NCBI GenBank assembly: GCA_959599635.1
Contig: CAUGJN010000093.1
Span: 1 to 7,381, forward strand
Source of the DNA: an uncultured Collinsella sp.
Lineage (GTDB): Bacteria > Actinomycetota > Coriobacteriia > Coriobacteriales > Coriobacteriaceae
Direction of reading: 5' to 3'
DNA length: 7,381 bases
Under the pieces are notes generated by a model that saw only the letters and a list, made by a program, of their open reading frames with translations, was not told the origin of the DNA and did not search any database. Numbering within the stretch: position 1 is the first letter of the stretch; each line of letters begins with the position of its first letter. Below, one piece after another: positions 7,001-7,381 of this stretch. A program made the position numbers and the translations under genes.

Positions 7001-7294
7001 CGTGCGCTCGAGCACGTAAAGAACGGCGCCGACAATGGCCAGCAAGGTGCCGACCAAGCCGATGCCGCCGCCGATGCCCATCAGCAGGGCGCCGGCAAAC
7101 GCAAGAATACCGGTAACGGCAAATGCCAACCTGCTGGGCGCCGGGGCATTGAACTCCTGAACCTCGGGATCAAAGCCGTGGTTGCGGAAGATCTGAGCGA
7201 TATCCTCGGCAGCCAAGCGCTCTTCTTCGCTGCATGCCGGCGTGATGCCGGTGTTCTGCAGCAGGTGGTTAATATAGTTCTGGGTGTTCGCCAT
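4097..7294 (-). CDS. Large membrane protein with degenerate, split M28 peptidase-like domain
   Basis: This 1065-residue protein has an interrupted fold resembling family M28 metallopeptidases. Residues 1-50 resemble the M28 N-terminal helix and strand. Membrane hairpins lie at about 56-95 and 160-205. Between them VVVVAHYDSP keeps the HxD motif (H138, D140). SGAVCNKSSVAAML (218-231) matches the G-x-N-D-N-x-S-G strand-helix but has Cys222 for the metal-bridging Asp. Residues 237-918 are a low-complexity, acidic, Ala/Pro/Glu/Gln-rich insert. The fold resumes at about 919: GASD (931-934) replaces the catalytic GAEE, NLESVG (958-963) replaces NLDxVG, and the C-terminal metal His position appears to be Arg1037. 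Activity as a normal aminopeptidase is therefore doubtful. Two hairpins leave all fold segments on one side, probably the cytoplasm. The insert also holds a charged helix (about 520-570), four Thr/Ser-Phe repeats (578-623) and a basic patch (840-855). The start is ATG 7294, chosen for its GGAG site. Scaffold, regulator or divergent peptidase are all possible; M28 membership is fairly likely, function unknown. Confidence 0.85.
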   Translation of the reverse strand: MANTQNYINHLLQNTGITPACSEEERLAAEDIAQIFRNHGFDPEVQEFNAPAPSRLAFAVTGILAFAGALLMGIGGGIGLVGTLLAIVGAVLYVLERTGHPVVSRLGKTGVSQNVIAYHKASGPLASPRNRPVVVVAHYDSPRAELLAREPYASYRALIAKLLPVATVAPAAVAILRILPLPGALKVLLWIVAILASLVALANAANIISNRYILPYTSGAVCNKSSVAAMLGVMDNVAPFQGENEFPDDVPFDTYFGEQKRRAEEMARAAAEYAAAQQQNDYGNTIEYEEPTYAEDEFGQPIAPDAQAEPEQGEDFDEQIEGFEGASAGETLIGAIVPEDQNQAVQAEEFNDEVSAAEPAEEPVAAEPEPKLYRNAAGNIRFGSDAIRALGMLPESCTLDYEEGEEPTFEPEPAPVVTAPAPAVTVDDESAAVTAAVAEPEAVSAIDPAAGLDILAPAAPAQDVADEPDDDYVEQPRRVSYESDTDFSAEIPAATPHADIASAFSSIGASASNFFKGALAKGKKFVDDFEEKRAAAREAAEQEAIAQQQAAEAARERAAQELEQNEAMQSAPVDAAEATTSFESQQPASTDVVEATTSFEAQQHVDSTMSFDAAQFDSTITFEKQGTAIAEPLPVSDEQGDAADDGEPIDAAEIQDAAEDESVEVNSDEEQYAAADQGDSAEVEQEEVPAVSETPETDESRPYSTQIFTMPTPSGSGATVADVAPTQDETVDSLMAQISSQASPRPQMNVPDPASAPSPAPSSSPLASVPDPSLPSMKQTNVASRTSLFDLPDPSAQVNDPFATAQGPEPTSAPVAPPMPVASGAQPIETISAPAPAAPKSRKRGLGGLFGRKKKNEQDSMSDWLGVEDDYDAKKSGRGIGSWDNFEDDNDGWKGGATSSDGASSEDMLSAVASMGDDELLGHDIWFVATGASDCDGAGMKAFLASHRDKLRGVFFINLESVGAGRLSVVTVEGEQQLLKGDRRIMNLVSKVCKSFHVDCGALEMPYAKTDAYAALEASRRALTIAGVDGTRLACARTEDDLPHNVNPTNIATVSEVVTEVIRRS

Positions 7295-7299
7295 GTGCG

Positions 7300-7304
7300 C
7301 TCCA
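7300..7304 (-). promoter_or_regulatory. Ribosome binding site deciding the ATG start at 7294
   Basis: On the minus strand TGGAG is followed by five bases (CGCAC) and ATG at 7294. The protein then begins MANTQNYINHLL. An upstream in-frame ATG at 7342 would add 16 residues (MCMHWAYLSDYGCGAH) but has no comparable site before it, so the shorter start is preferred. Confidence 0.75.
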
Positions 7305-7362
7305 CATCCATAATCCGACAAATAGGCCCAATGCATGCACATTAGAACCGTATATAGTCGAA

Positions 7363-7368
7363 AGTATA
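7363..7368 (-). promoter_or_regulatory. Possible -10 element upstream of the M28-like gene
   Basis: On the minus strand TATACT (7363-7368) is a 5 of 6 match to a -10 element and lies about 70 bases before the start codon at 7294. Any -35 element would sit at or beyond the window edge and cannot be seen. A second AT-rich hexamer, TATATA at 7351-7356, is also possible. The leader between holds an eight-base palindrome, TGCATGCA (7332-7339), a possible protein site. Confidence 0.25.
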
Positions 7369-7381
7369 CCCCGAGCGAGCG

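Noticed and set aside
7295..7342. Upstream ATG at 7342 adding 16 residues to the M28-like protein
   Set aside because: No ribosome binding site precedes it, while the ATG at 7294 has TGGAG at five bases. The added residues (MCMHWAYLSDYGCGAH) look like leader sequence.

Overview
This window looks like the chromosome of a moderately GC-rich Gram-positive actinobacterium, most likely a gut member of the Coriobacteriia such as Collinsella. That placement is an inference. It rests on G/C-rich codon use with few TTA/CTA/TCA codons, strong AAGGAG-type ribosome binding sites, an LPXTG wall-anchored adhesin of SpaA/CnaB type, and recollection of protein style; no search was possible.

Layout: (1) Bases 1-61 hold the 5' part of a tRNA-Gly(CCC) gene on the minus strand, cut by the window edge, with its promoter at about 75-104. 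(2) Bases 62-358 contain no gene. They hold that tRNA promoter, some short repeats, a weak candidate promoter for the next gene and a possible hairpin in its leader. (3) Bases 359-3790 (+) encode an 1143-residue surface adhesin: signal peptide, N-terminal thioester domain (candidate bond Cys70-Gln128), about six CnaB/SpaA-like domains with Lys and Glu in the positions used for isopeptide bonds, an unassigned beta-rich membrane-proximal domain, and an LPATG sorting signal. (4) A 14-bp hairpin at 3800-3835 is a bidirectional terminator between convergent genes. (5) On the minus strand, 7294->4097 encodes a 1065-residue membrane protein, followed 21 bases later by a 72-residue single-pass membrane protein (4075->3857, GTG start). 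The two probably form an operon.

The adhesin would act outside the cell, attaching covalently to the wall through sortase and perhaps covalently to a host or partner surface through its thioester. The large minus-strand protein is the most unusual item. Its ends and one middle segment resemble an M28 (aminopeptidase-type) fold, but nearly all metal-binding and catalytic residues are replaced, two membrane hairpins are inserted, and about 680 residues of acidic, low-complexity sequence interrupt the fold. That insert carries four short Thr/Ser-rich repeats resembling FHA-binding phosphorylation sites. This suggests a cytoplasm-facing pseudo-peptidase scaffold at the membrane, with the 72-residue protein as a possible partner. 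No sortase, mobile element, CRISPR array or phage gene is visible.
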